From the NCBI GenBank assembly GCA_024655925.1, contig JANLFS010000024.1, forward strand, positions 1 to 32,676: a stretch of 32,676 bases of DNA, in the 5' to 3' direction. The position numbers were made by a program, and so were the translations under genes. Every line of letters starts with the position of its first letter. Positions within the stretch are counted from its first letter, which is position 1. A model generated the notes under the pieces. The model did not search any database and was not told where the DNA came from. It saw only the letters and a program-made list of their open reading frames with translations. Positions 1 through 8,352 of this stretch are shown in pieces. This DNA is from Bacillota bacterium (GTDB taxonomy: Bacteria; Bacillota; DTU025; JANLFS01).

Positions 1-659
1 TTCATGCGATGTTCGATCACCACGACCGTGATGCCCATGTCCCTGACCTTGAAGATCAGTTGAACCAGGCGGTCGATCTCGCCTCCGGACATGCCTGCGG
101 CAGGCTCGTCCAGCAGAAGCAGGGTGGGCTCGGTGGCAAGTGCTCTGGCGATCTCAAGCAGGCGCCTTTGGCCATATGGCAGGCTGGGCGCGAGGATGTC
201 CTCGCGGCCCGAAAGCCCAACGAGGTCCAGAAGGCTCCTGCACTTATCGATGTTTGCCCGCTCTTCGGCGCAAGCAGCGCGAGTCCGAACCACCGAGGGG
301 AAGAACCCAGCTCGGGTCCTGCAATACCTGCCGGCCATGACGTGGTCAAGCACGCTCAGCGTGTTGAACAGCCTGAGGTTCTGGAAAGTACGGGTGATCC
401 CCGAGCGCGCAATACGCGCTCGCGACAGACCGGCGATCTCCTCGCCCATGAATCGAACAGACCCCGCGGTGGGCTTGTAGACTCCTGTGATCACGTTGAT
501 GCAGGTGGTCTTGCCGGAACCGTTCGGCCCTATGATCGCGCATATCTGGCCCTGCCCGACTTCGAAGGAGAGATCATCTAGCGCTCTCACCCCTCCGAAA
601 TGCCTGGACAAGTTGGACACCTGAAGAACAGCAGCCACGGCGTTTCGCCCTTCTGTCAT
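1..659 (-). CDS. livG: Branched-chain amino acid-type ABC transporter ATP-binding protein LivG (partial, C-terminus outside window)
   Basis: First ATPase of a Liv/HAAT-type ABC importer; hydrolyses ATP at the inner face of the membrane to drive LivH/LivM. The reverse-strand reading frame runs off the window edge after about 219 codons; the family length is about 250-260. Visible motifs: Walker A GPNGSGKTT, Q-loop region TFQNLRLF, signature region LPYGQRRLLEIARAL (most LivG proteins have LSYGQ, here Pro replaces Ser), Walker B LLLLDEPAAGMS, then VVVIEHRM, where LivG usually has EHDM. The ATG at 659-657 overlaps the livM stop as ATGA, which fixes the start and implies translational coupling. 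It is the fifth gene of the minus-strand M20-livKHMG operon; livF probably follows outside the window. Confidence 0.95.
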   Translation of the reverse strand, partial: MTEGRNAVAAVLQVSNLSRHFGGVRALDDLSFEVGQGQICAIIGPNGSGKTTCINVITGVYKPTAGSVRFMGEEIAGLSRARIARSGITRTFQNLRLFNTLSVLDHVMAGRYCRTRAGFFPSVVRTRAACAEERANIDKCRSLLDLVGLSGREDILAPSLPYGQRRLLEIARALATEPTLLLLDEPAAGMSGGEIDRLVQLIFKVRDMGITVVVIEHRM

Positions 660-1633
660 CGAGTTGACGCCGCCTTCCCCGCCCGTGGGAGCCTCACCAG
701 GACCCAGTAATAGGCGTTTCGCAGGGCCATCACGAGGCCTCCGGGTTGATAGATCAGAGTAATCAAAATGAGAATTGCATAAACCGTTAGATATTTTTCT
801 CGCATAAACCTGAGAAGCTCGGTCAAGGTTGTGAGAAGGCTGGCGCCCAGAACTGACCCTGGGACGGAACTCAGCCCGCCGACAACGAGCATGCACATGA
901 ACAGAGAGTTGTAGTCGAAGGTGTAGATCTCGGGGCTTATGAACCGCTGGAAGCTCGCAAACAGCGACCCTGCGACCCCGGTGTACACCCCGCACATCAC
1001 GAAGGCCAGGAGCTTAGTTCTGAGGGGATCTATTCCCAACATCTCCCCGGCGAGCTCATCGTCGCGAACCACCTTGAACGCCCGCCCGAACCTGGAATCC
1101 TCTATCAACACGGCAAAGACTACCAGGGCCAGCGCGATGACTAAGGCCATGTAGTAGAACTCGACATTGGTGTCGATGGCATGCCCAGCAATGACAGGCC
1201 TCGGAATGCCCATTACTCCCCATACCCCGTTGGTCAGGGAGGTCCAGTTCTTCAGAACGTCCCCCACAACGATGATGAAGCCGAGGGACATCAGGGCTAG
1301 GTAAAATCCGCGGAGCTTCAATGTTGGAAGTCCGAGGACAAACGCCAACGCGGCAGTCGTGAGGACCGTAACCGGGACAGCCTGCCAGAAAGTCAGTCCG
1401 GCCTTGGTAGTGAGAAGTGCCGTCGCATAACACCCGACCGCGAAGAACCCCACTGTGCCGAGGAAGACCTGCCCCGCAAAACCCAGGACGAAATTGAGGG
1501 CCATTACGAGGACGATGTTGACCGTCATGTTGTTCAGAACGAATGTGACGTAGGGATCGTTGAGGACGATCGGCGCCACGAACAAGACGATGAAGAGCAG
1601 CGCCAGAAGCGCATTCCTATCTTTCTTGGGCAT
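656..1633 (-). CDS. livM: Branched-chain amino acid-type ABC transporter permease LivM
   Basis: Inner-membrane permease of the HAAT-type importer, 325 residues, normal for LivM. The protein is almost entirely hydrophobic segments. It has the family blocks MALNFVLGFAGQVFLGTVGFFAVGCYATALL near the N-terminus, the LRGFYLALMSLGF region, and the ATPase-contacting loop around FKVVRDDELAGEMLGIDPLRTKL in the middle third. Start is ATG preceded by a GGGGGTGA ribosome binding site. The gap from livH is 14 bases and the stop overlaps the livG start, so the genes are co-transcribed. Pairs with LivH as a heterodimeric channel; substrate not predictable from the permease. Confidence 0.95.
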   Translation of the reverse strand: MPKKDRNALLALLFIVLFVAPIVLNDPYVTFVLNNMTVNIVLVMALNFVLGFAGQVFLGTVGFFAVGCYATALLTTKAGLTFWQAVPVTVLTTAALAFVLGLPTLKLRGFYLALMSLGFIIVVGDVLKNWTSLTNGVWGVMGIPRPVIAGHAIDTNVEFYYMALVIALALVVFAVLIEDSRFGRAFKVVRDDELAGEMLGIDPLRTKLLAFVMCGVYTGVAGSLFASFQRFISPEIYTFDYNSLFMCMLVVGGLSSVPGSVLGASLLTTLTELLRFMREKYLTVYAILILITLIYQPGGLVMALRNAYYWVLVRLPRAGKAASTR

Positions 1634-1647
1634 TGCATCACCCCCGC

Positions 1648-2526
1648 TTAAAGGCCGCTCTGCTCTCTTCGCTTGCCGAAGAGTCCTTCGGGGCGAAAGA
1701 GGAGGAAACCAATTATCACGATATATACAATGGCTTCCTTGTAGAGCGAAGAGATGTAGCTCGCTCCGAAAATCTCGCAGACTCCGAGGATCAAACCTCC
1801 CGCAAAGGCCCCGGCCAGTTCTCCAAAAGACCCCACTATGCAGGCGCCGAACCCTTTGAACCCCAGGGCGGAGAGGCTTGGAGCGATCACGAAAATCGGG
1901 GCAATCATCATGCCAGCTATTCCACCCAAGATTGAGCTGTAGGCGAAGGTCATGGAGACCGCGAGATCGGCGTCGATGCCCATGAGTGATGCCGTGTCCT
2001 TGTCCTGCGCGACTGCCCTAAGCACCTTTCCCAGAGTGGTCCGCTTGAACAGATATGTCTGCACTCCCAGGAGGAGCAGGGTAACCACAATGATGAAAAT
2101 GCTCTGATAAGGTATTGACACGGAGCTCAGCTTCATCAGCCCCTGCCCGAACGGGCCGACGGTCCCCTGGGGGTACGGCCCCCACACAATGAGTGCCAGG
2201 TTCCCGAGGAGCATGCCCAGGGCGACCAGACTCACAAGGACCGTCCGTATGTGCGCACGCTTGAGAGGCCGGTAGAAGAGCCACTCGCACACCATTCCAA
2301 AGGCGGCCATGACCACGATCAAGCTGACGAAGGCAAGCAGGAAGGGTAGCTTCATGACGTTTGTGAAGGTCACGCCGAAAACGAACGCGCCGACCATGAC
2401 GAAGCTGCCCTGGGCCAGGTTGACGAGACCAACCGCGTTCCAGATGAAGCTGTACCCCAGGGCTATGAGCCCATAGGCACAGCCAAGCGCGAGGCCGTTT
2501 ATAAGCTGCTGTATGACAATACTCAT
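1648..2526 (-). CDS. livH: Branched-chain amino acid-type ABC transporter permease LivH
   Basis: Second permease of the minus-strand Liv cluster, 292 residues, typical for LivH. The N-terminus (QQLINGLALGCAYGLIALG) and the block VGLVNLAQGSFVMVGAF match the family's conserved start. The cytoplasmic coupling loop TTLGKVLRAVAQDKDTASLMGID is clear, followed by FGELAGAFAGGLILGVCE. The ATG at 2526 has an AAAGGAG ribosome binding site about 11 bases upstream. It lies downstream of a GC-rich hairpin that separates it from livK, and 14 bases upstream of livM. Confidence 0.95.
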   Translation of the reverse strand: MSIVIQQLINGLALGCAYGLIALGYSFIWNAVGLVNLAQGSFVMVGAFVFGVTFTNVMKLPFLLAFVSLIVVMAAFGMVCEWLFYRPLKRAHIRTVLVSLVALGMLLGNLALIVWGPYPQGTVGPFGQGLMKLSSVSIPYQSIFIIVVTLLLLGVQTYLFKRTTLGKVLRAVAQDKDTASLMGIDADLAVSMTFAYSSILGGIAGMMIAPIFVIAPSLSALGFKGFGACIVGSFGELAGAFAGGLILGVCEIFGASYISSLYKEAIVYIVIIGFLLFRPEGLFGKRREQSGL

Positions 2527-2556
2527 GCGTTCCGAGTCTCCTTTGCGGAGTATCGG

Positions 2557-2594
2557 GGGCGGGGCAGGGCACCAGCCGGCTGCCCTCCCCGCCC
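2557..2594 (-). other. GC-rich intercistronic hairpin between livK and livH
   Basis: The two arms (2557-2570 and 2582-2594) pair over 13 base pairs with one bulged base and a loop of about 11 bases. On the minus (transcribed) strand no U-run follows, so it is not a typical intrinsic terminator. A stem at this place commonly protects the 3' end of the upstream substrate-binding-protein message, giving more LivK than permease; that role is inference. The plus-strand Liv cluster has a hairpin at the equivalent place (8353-8412). Confidence 0.6.
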
Positions 2595-2634
2595 TGAACT
2601 GTCGCGTGGGTTTGCCCTCAGAGACGTCGGGACG

Positions 2635-3762
2635 TTAGCCCCTTACTCTCTGGATCACCTCGTGTTTACCGTTGTTGATCTTGACCAGGAGAAGCTCCTG
2701 AACTGTCTCGCCGTTCGGGGCGACATCGTAGGTAAGCCCAGTCGCGCCCTTGAAGCCTTTGATCGTCATGAAGGCGTCGCGAACCTTGGCGTGGTCGGTC
2801 GAACCCGCGATCCGGATGGCCTCGGCGAGCATGTAGACTGCATCGTAAGCTAGTGGGTCGAAGAAGTCGTATGGAGGAACACCATACTTCTTCTTGTGGT
2901 TTGCGATGAATTGCTGCACTTTGGGATCGGGATTGTCTTCAGTGAACGTGACAACTGCGTAGGTTCCGTCAGCAGCGGGCCCGGCCACGTCCATGAAAGG
3001 CTTGGTTGCGCCGACGCTGCTCATGAAGATCTCCACCTCAGGGCAGAGCTGCCGCGCCTGGCGGACCAGGATGCCAAGGTCAGGCAAGCCGGAGAAAATG
3101 GCCATGGCTTGGGCACCCGACCTCTTGATGTTCAGGAGCTGGCTTGAGAAGTCTTTGTCCTGCGGGTTGTGGGCAACAGTGGCCACAGGAGTTATCCCTT
3201 TTGCCTTGAGTGCTGCGACCAGGTTGTCCTTTCCGCCGACACCGTACTGCTCGCTCATGAAGAACACAGCAATCTTGTTGTAGCCTTTGACATCGACCAT
3301 ATAGTTCGCGAGGACGCTGGATGTCAGCTGGTCAGGTTCGCGAACCCGCACGATCCAGGGATTTCCGAGTTCCGTAAGACGCGTGGCACTGCCCATGGCG
3401 ATCTCGAGTATCTTGGCGTCCCTCACCATCCCCTCGATGCCCAGCACAACGGTGCTGGCGTGGCAGCCGAGAAGCGCGTCGACCTTGCTCCCGAAGATAA
3501 GCTTCTGAGCAGCGGTGCGGCCTATTGCTGCATTGCCTTCCGTGTCCTGCCAGTCGATCTGGAATGTCACTCCGTTCACTCCGCCGGCCGCGTTTATCTC
3601 CTCGATGGCGAGGCCTGCCCCGCTCACCATGGACTGGCCGTACCCCGATTGAAGAGACGCCAGGCCACCGATTTTGAAGACCTTAGGGGCTCGGGCTCCC
3701 CCGCCTGCGGACATTGCGAGGAGGAGCATTGCCAGCACTGATGCGACTACCAACTTCTTCAA
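2635..3762 (-). CDS. livK: Branched-chain amino acid-type ABC transporter substrate-binding protein LivK
   Basis: Secreted solute receptor of the HAAT family (Peripla_BP_6 fold), about 375 residues. An upstream in-frame extension to 3837 is possible, but the TTG at 3762-3760 has AAGGAGGGG just upstream (about 3771-3779) and starts a good signal peptide: LKK, a hydrophobic core LVVASVLAMLLLAMS, then GGGARA-PK. There is no lipobox cysteine. Mature protein begins KIGGLASLQSGYGQSMVSGAGLAIEEINAAGGVNG, the classic start of this family, with the conserved TEGNAA and LLGCHASTVV regions. It follows the M20 amidohydrolase with a 90-base gap and precedes livHMG. The ligand is unknown; the neighbouring amidohydrolase and racemase suggest an amide or amino-acid-like compound. 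Confidence 0.93.
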   Translation of the reverse strand: MKKLVVASVLAMLLLAMSAGGGARAPKVFKIGGLASLQSGYGQSMVSGAGLAIEEINAAGGVNGVTFQIDWQDTEGNAAIGRTAAQKLIFGSKVDALLGCHASTVVLGIEGMVRDAKILEIAMGSATRLTELGNPWIVRVREPDQLTSSVLANYMVDVKGYNKIAVFFMSEQYGVGGKDNLVAALKAKGITPVATVAHNPQDKDFSSQLLNIKRSGAQAMAIFSGLPDLGILVRQARQLCPEVEIFMSSVGATKPFMDVAGPAADGTYAVVTFTEDNPDPKVQQFIANHKKKYGVPPYDFFDPLAYDAVYMLAEAIRIAGSTDHAKVRDAFMTIKGFKGATGLTYDVAPNGETVQELLLVKINNGKHEVIQRVRG

Positions 3763-3852
3763 GGTTGTTCCCCTCCTTATGAAGGATTGTTCAGCGAGAA
3801 TCGATGAGAGATCTACCCACGTCCGGACTCCACGCATTCCCCCTCCACGAAG

Positions 3853-5013
3853 TCAGTACTGAAGCGCTTCGAGCGCCACCTCCGCGAGAACCCTGGCTCC
3901 GGTTTCCAGGACCTCCTCGGGAACCAGGAACTTCGGGTGGTGAAGGGGCACGCGCTCGCCAGAGAGCGGCGCCGCCCCAAGCCAGATGAGTATGCCTGGC
4001 ACGAGCCGGGCGAAATAGGCGAAATCCTCCCCAACCATGGAAGGAGAACTGACCTCGACCACGTCCCCCGCGCCGACCACACGGGAGCACGCCCGACGTG
4101 CGATAAGGACCATATCCTCGTGGTTCACCACAGGAGGGTAACCGCGGGAGTAGGTGACCTCCGCGGCGACCCCAGTCGCCTGTGCGAGGGCCAAGGCACG
4201 CGCCCGGATCTGAGCCTCGATGCGATCCCTCGTGGATTCTGTAACCGTGCGCACGGTGCCTACGATCTCGGCCGTCTCCGCAACGATGTTGAAGGCTGTC
4301 CCGGACACGAGCCGGCCCACGCTCACGATGGCCGGTTCCAGAGGGTCTATCTTCCGCGACACGATCTGCTGGAGCCCGTTCACGAACTCGCACGCTGCCA
4401 CCAGGGCGTCCACGGCATTGTGAGGAGTGGCTGCATGCCCCCCTCTGCCGGTGAGGACCACGGTGAACTGGTCCATCGCGGCCGTCACCGGGCCGCGCTT
4501 GATCCCCACCTGCCCAACGGGAAGATCCGGGTTGACGTGCATCCCAATTACCCGATCCACCTTGGGGCAGTCCATAACTCCTTCGCGGATCATGGGATCT
4601 GCCCCGCCCGGATACTCCTCGGCGGGTTGGAAAATGAGCTTGACTCGCCCGTGAAGCCGGCCTGCACGCGCCTCCTCCGAAAGAAGCATTGCTGCCCCCA
4701 ACAGCATCGCCATGTGGGTATCGTGCCCACATGCATGCATCACCCCGGGGGTGAGAGATGCCCACTCGACTCCGGTGGCCTCGGCAACGGGGAGGGCGTC
4801 CATGTCGGACCGAAGCGCCACGGTCGGGCCTGCGGAGTCACCTTCTACAACCGCAACTACACCTGTTCCGGCAACCCCGGTTCTAACCGGGAGGTCGAGG
4901 TCTCGGAGGAAGCCGGCCACGTAGCTAGAAGTCCTGGTCTCATTGAAAGCTGTCTCGGCCAGCTGGTGCAAGTTCTTGCGCGCCTGGATTATCGCAGCCG
5001 TTATCTGAGTCAA
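3853..5013 (-). CDS. M20 family amidohydrolase (N-acyl amino acid / hippurate hydrolase-like)
   Basis: Cytoplasmic zinc- or manganese-dependent amidohydrolase of the M20D group, which cleaves N-acyl or N-aryl amino acids. 386 residues, normal length. Visible dinuclear-metal motif HACGHD (residues 93-98), the catalytic/metal pair EE in QPAEEYPGGA (132-133), MHV (His159) and a late HHPKF. The dimerisation-domain block GRGGHAATPHNAVDA is present. The N-terminus (ARKNLHQLAETAFNETRTSSYVAGFL) matches the family. The start is TTG at 5013-5011 with AGGGG roughly 10 bases upstream; there is no better in-frame start. It is the first gene of the minus-strand operon and is read away from the racemase gene. 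Probably deacylates the compound imported by the adjacent LivKHMG. Confidence 0.92.
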   Translation of the reverse strand: MTQITAAIIQARKNLHQLAETAFNETRTSSYVAGFLRDLDLPVRTGVAGTGVVAVVEGDSAGPTVALRSDMDALPVAEATGVEWASLTPGVMHACGHDTHMAMLLGAAMLLSEEARAGRLHGRVKLIFQPAEEYPGGADPMIREGVMDCPKVDRVIGMHVNPDLPVGQVGIKRGPVTAAMDQFTVVLTGRGGHAATPHNAVDALVAACEFVNGLQQIVSRKIDPLEPAIVSVGRLVSGTAFNIVAETAEIVGTVRTVTESTRDRIEAQIRARALALAQATGVAAEVTYSRGYPPVVNHEDMVLIARRACSRVVGAGDVVEVSSPSMVGEDFAYFARLVPGILIWLGAAPLSGERVPLHHPKFLVPEEVLETGARVLAEVALEALQY

Positions 5014-5078
5014 ACCGCATCGCCCCTATCCAACATGCCGCCCCGTTTTCTTTGATTCTACCCAGAGCCCATTGCGCC

Positions 5079-5128
5079 TTTGTGGCATCCCACAAAAAGG
5101 CTCGTCCCGATTCTGTGGTGCGACACAG
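5079..5128. promoter_or_regulatory. Two TGTG-N6-CACA inverted repeats in the divergent control region
   Basis: Between the divergent operons (gap 5014-5218) lie two dyads of the same form. The first is TTTGTGG-N4-CCACAAA (5079-5096), a perfect 7-bp inverted repeat. The second is CTGTG-N6-CACAG (5113-5128). Both reduce to TGTG-N6-CACA, and their centres are 33 bases apart, about three helical turns. A weaker third copy, TGTG-N6-TACA, begins at 5157. A TAGAAT (-10-like) for the minus-strand operon sits at 5060-5055, which places the first dyad near its -35 position. They look like operators for a shared regulator, perhaps the PucR protein at 12621-14351; the assignment is inference. Confidence 0.5.
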
Positions 5129-5218
5129 CAGGCCGAGAGAACTCAGAGTTGAAATATGTGTAACACTACAACATCTCTTAATGCAGTGACGCTATTCAAG
5201 ATTCACTGGAGGCGATTC

Positions 5219-5887
5219 GTGCACGTGCAACCGCGGATTCTTGGGCTTCTGCACACTACAAGGCTTGTAATCGACTTGGTGCACGGCGAGGTCCAACGTG
5301 AACTGCCAGAGGTCCGCCTTGTGCATGTGTTGGATGAGACTCTACTTATCCAGTTCGCCAGAGTTGGGGGAGTGAACGCAGAAGTAAGAAGGAAGGTAGT
5401 CTCAATGGCCCGCTCCCTTGAGGAGGCGGGTGCCGGGGCGATCCTGGTTACGTGTTCGAGCCTGGGGAACGTGGTCTACGAAGCGCGAAACTTCGTGGAG
5501 ATTCCAGTCATGAAGGTCGACGAACCCATGGTGGAAGAGGCTGTCGCCCGTGGCGGTACCGTGGGGGTCCTTGCGACGTCCATCTCGGCCTTGCGTGGAA
5601 CGGGCGAACTCATAGAGGTGGTGGCGGGGAGGGCTGGCCGCACTCGGAAGGTGGAAGTCTGTGATTTCCTGTGCGCTGATGCAGCCAAGCGCTTGGAGGA
5701 AGGGAGGGATGAGTTCGAACGCTACCTGGCCAGGGAGGCGCTGAAGGCGTCACGCGAGGTAGATATCCTGGTGGTCTCCCAGCTTTCTATGACCGGACTC
5801 ACCAGATGGCTTCCGGACGAATGCTCGAACGTACTTACTGCCCTGCCATACGCGGTCAACAGACTCAAGCCGCTCATGGGACAATAG
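5219..5887 (+). CDS. Aspartate/glutamate racemase family protein
   Basis: Cofactor-independent Asp/Glu/hydantoin racemase fold, about 222 residues. An in-frame ATG exists at 5156, but GTG 5219 has GGAGG at 5208-5212 with 6-base spacing and gives the right N-terminus (QPRILGLLHTTRLV). The first catalytic cysteine is clear in VTCSSLG (Cys79). The second cysteine of the canonical pair is absent: the matching position reads VVSQLSM (Gln188). Family members with this Q-S-M motif occur, so it may be a racemase variant or a decarboxylase/isomerase-like relative rather than a classical two-base racemase. It leads the plus-strand operon and is followed 40 bases later by an M20 amidohydrolase, suggesting it interconverts stereoisomers of the imported compound or its product. 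Confidence 0.82.
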   Translation: MHVQPRILGLLHTTRLVIDLVHGEVQRELPEVRLVHVLDETLLIQFARVGGVNAEVRRKVVSMARSLEEAGAGAILVTCSSLGNVVYEARNFVEIPVMKVDEPMVEEAVARGGTVGVLATSISALRGTGELIEVVAGRAGRTRKVEVCDFLCADAAKRLEEGRDEFERYLAREALKASREVDILVVSQLSMTGLTRWLPDECSNVLTALPYAVNRLKPLMGQ

Positions 5888-5927
5888 ACGCAGCAAGGAG
5901 CAACTTGTGGAGGGTACTTGATTCATA

Positions 5928-7151
5928 ATGAGCACTGCACCCATCATAGACTTACAGATTCTGAGGTCTCGCGCCCTTTCCGAAGCCGAGTCCAAGAGAG
6001 CGCTCGTGCGGGAGATCGGTGATACGCTGCACACGAACCCCGAGGTGGCATTCGAGGAACACAAGTCGTCGGAGTATCTCGCGGAAGTCCTCGAGTCATC
6101 AGGGTTTGAAGTATCGAGACGCTACTGCGGTTTGCCCACTAGCTTCAAGGCTTGGGCCTCGGGAGAGGGCCCAGGTCCCACACTAGCTCTCATAGCGGAG
6201 TACGACGCGCTTCCTGTGGTAGGTCACGGCTGCGGCCACAACCTGATAGCCGCGGCTGCCGTAGTGGCGGCTGTCGCCCTCAAGCCTCTTCTCCCTGAGG
6301 TAGCTGGCCAACTCGTGCTCATTGGTGCCCCGGCTGAAGAGTCCGGCGGCGGCAAGGCGCTCCTGGTCGAAAGAGGCGGCTTCGATGGGGTGGATGCAGC
6401 GATGATCGTTCACCCCAGCCATCAGTCTTTTGTGAGGCTTCGAAGCCTCGCGTGGGAGCCGGTGCGGATTAGTTTCCGGGGTAAGTCCTCTCACGCCTCT
6501 GCGAGTCCCGAGAAAGGGATCAACGCACTCAACGCACTCATTGAGACTTTCAATTCCATAAACGCCCTTCGCCAGCACGTCACCTCGGATGTAAGGATCC
6601 ACGGAGTGATCACACACGGCGGTGAGGCACCCAATGTGGTTCCCGCGCTGGCCACTGCTGATTTCCTGATCAGAGCGGCCACCGTCAGCTACTTGAAGGA
6701 GGTCGTGGAGAAGGTGAAGCGGTGCGCAGAAGGGGCTGCGCTGGCAACTGGCGCCACACTTGAGTTCGAGATTACGGGTCCGACATACGCACCGATGAAG
6801 AGCAATCCGCCTCTTGAGGAGGCATATGCCCGGAACATGAACACTGTGGGCCTGTGCGGCAGAATCGAGGAGCGCACTGGGGGTCTGGGATCGACAGACG
6901 TGGGGAATGTGAGCCAGGTGGTGCCCACAGTCCATCCATTCTTCAGCATCAGCAGCACGCCGATTGCGTCCCACAGCATCGAATTCGCCCAGGCAGCAGC
7001 ATCGGACTTCGCATACGACCAGACGCTGCGCGTTGCGGAGGCGATGGCATTGACCTGTGTGGACCTGTGGTGCGATGCCGATTTACTTGCCCGGGTTAAG
7101 GAAGCGTTTGCCAGAGGAGGGGATGACCGGACCGGATATGCCTGTCGATAG
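5928..7151 (+). CDS. M20 family amidohydrolase (AbgB / PM20D2-like)
   Basis: Second M20 peptidase-family amidohydrolase in the window, 407 residues, but of a different subgroup from the minus-strand one. It shows EYDALPVVGHGCGHN (His100, Cys102, His104), APAEESGGGK (Glu137, Glu138), the dimerisation block RGKSSHASASPEKGINALNA and the C-terminal STDVGNVSQVVP. These features are typical of aminobenzoyl-glutamate utilisation protein B and PM20D2-like dipeptidases/amidohydrolases. Cytoplasmic, metal-dependent hydrolysis of an amide bond is expected; substrate unknown. It lies between the racemase-like gene and the second livK, so it probably processes what that transporter brings in. Start ATG at 5928; upstream GGAGGG lies about 15 bases away, so spacing is long. 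Confidence 0.9.
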   Translation: MSTAPIIDLQILRSRALSEAESKRALVREIGDTLHTNPEVAFEEHKSSEYLAEVLESSGFEVSRRYCGLPTSFKAWASGEGPGPTLALIAEYDALPVVGHGCGHNLIAAAAVVAAVALKPLLPEVAGQLVLIGAPAEESGGGKALLVERGGFDGVDAAMIVHPSHQSFVRLRSLAWEPVRISFRGKSSHASASPEKGINALNALIETFNSINALRQHVTSDVRIHGVITHGGEAPNVVPALATADFLIRAATVSYLKEVVEKVKRCAEGAALATGATLEFEITGPTYAPMKSNPPLEEAYARNMNTVGLCGRIEERTGGLGSTDVGNVSQVVPTVHPFFSISSTPIASHSIEFAQAAASDFAYDQTLRVAEAMALTCVDLWCDADLLARVKEAFARGGDDRTGYACR

Positions 7152-7208
7152 CCAGCGTGTCAAGTGTCAAGAGAAGAAGCAAACATCTGGGAAAGGAGAG
7201 CAGGAAAC

Positions 7209-8333
7209 ATGGTTAGAAGAATGTGCGCTATGATTCTGGGCTGTCTACTCATCCTGGGCATGGTCGGAACGGCCGGATTCGCCGCTCCCAAGACGGTCAA
7301 GATAGGTGTCATATGTCCGGTGACGGGACCCTCGTCCACTTTCGGAACGGGAGTCAAGGATGCAATCGCCATCGCTGAGGACAAGCTCAAGGCGTCAGGC
7401 GGTATCAACGGCATGCAGGTCGAGTTCATTGTGCTCGACGATAGGGCGAACCCTGCAGAGGCGGTCGCCGCGGCCGAACGCCTCATCCACCGTGAGGGCG
7501 TGTCCGTCCTTCTGGTTCCCGTCATGAGCTCGGTGGTTCTCGCTGTCATGGAGGTGGCCGAGGCCAACCAGATCCCCCTCGTGACATCAGGCGCCACTGC
7601 AGAGAGCATCACTCAGAAAGGGTACAAGTACATCTTCAGAACCTGCGCCACAAACGCTACGCAGGCGTCCACCATGGTGCCTTACGTCATGGAGCGGTTC
7701 AGCCCCAAGACTGCCGCAATCATCTACGAGAACAGCGACTACGGTGTCAGCCTCAAGGACAACACCACTGCAGCCCTCAACGCCGCAGGTGTGAAGGTCG
7801 TCGGTACAGAGCACTATATGCGCGAATCAGTCGACTTCAGGACTCAGCTCACAAAGCTGAGGGCTCAGAAACCCGATGTGCTGTTCATGGCCTCCATCAC
7901 CGCCGAAGCGGTCCAGATCATGCGGCAGCGCAAGGAACTTGGCTGGAACGATGTCAAGCTGGTGGCGTTCAACGGCATAGGCGCGGACACCGTCCAGCTC
8001 GCCGGAGACGCGGCTGAAGGCCTCCTCTTCATCAGTGGGTTCGAGGCCAACCTGCCGGACCCCGTCGTCCAGGGGTTCGCCAGCGACTGGCAGAAGAAGT
8101 ACAACAAGCCCATCAACCCGACTGGTGCCGCCGCCTACAACGCAATACTGGTCATCCTGGACTCCATCGGAAGGGGCGGATCGACCCCGAAGGGCATCCG
8201 GGACGCCATCGCGGCGACCAAAGGATTCCACGGGATGGGTGTAGAGATCTCCTTTAGCCCGAGTGGGCAGGCCGAGTCATCCTGGATCGTGATCGAGGTG
8301 GTCAAAGGGGAGCGGGTCATCCGCAAGTGGTAA
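7209..8333 (+). CDS. livK: Branched-chain amino acid-type ABC transporter substrate-binding protein LivK (second copy)
   Basis: Secreted receptor of the second Liv-type importer, about 374 residues. ATG 7209 is preferred over an upstream in-frame start at 7164 because AAGGAG lies at 7193-7198 and the protein then starts with a proper signal peptide (MVRRMCAMILGCLLILGMVGTAGFAA-PK). Cysteines occur in the signal sequence, but no lipobox is placed before the cleavage point. The mature start KTVKIGVICPVTGPSSTFGTGVKDAI and the block GGINGMQVEFIVLDDRANPAEAVAAAERLI are classic for the family. It is clearly diverged from the minus-strand LivK, so ligand specificities may differ. It is followed by a terminator-like hairpin, then livHMGF. 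Confidence 0.94.
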   Translation: MVRRMCAMILGCLLILGMVGTAGFAAPKTVKIGVICPVTGPSSTFGTGVKDAIAIAEDKLKASGGINGMQVEFIVLDDRANPAEAVAAAERLIHREGVSVLLVPVMSSVVLAVMEVAEANQIPLVTSGATAESITQKGYKYIFRTCATNATQASTMVPYVMERFSPKTAAIIYENSDYGVSLKDNTTAALNAAGVKVVGTEHYMRESVDFRTQLTKLRAQKPDVLFMASITAEAVQIMRQRKELGWNDVKLVAFNGIGADTVQLAGDAAEGLLFISGFEANLPDPVVQGFASDWQKKYNKPINPTGAAAYNAILVILDSIGRGGSTPKGIRDAIAATKGFHGMGVEISFSPSGQAESSWIVIEVVKGERVIRKW

Positions 8334-8352
8334 TGCTAGCTGGGTAGTGTCC

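Noticed and set aside
3791-5055. Long open frames of over 300 codons on both strands across the first M20 gene
   Set aside because: They are shadows of the M20 gene in GC-rich DNA: composition is Arg/Gly/Pro/His-rich with no domain motifs, while the 3853-5013 frame has all M20 motifs.
5079-5128. Dyads as CRP or Rex binding sites
   Set aside because: CRP and Rex consensus sites have TGTG-N8-CACA spacing; these have N6, so neither family fits despite similar half-sites.
7157-7172. Direct repeat GTGTCAA-GTGTCAA ahead of the second livK
   Set aside because: Only two seven-base copies, no other copies nearby and no promoter placement to give it meaning.
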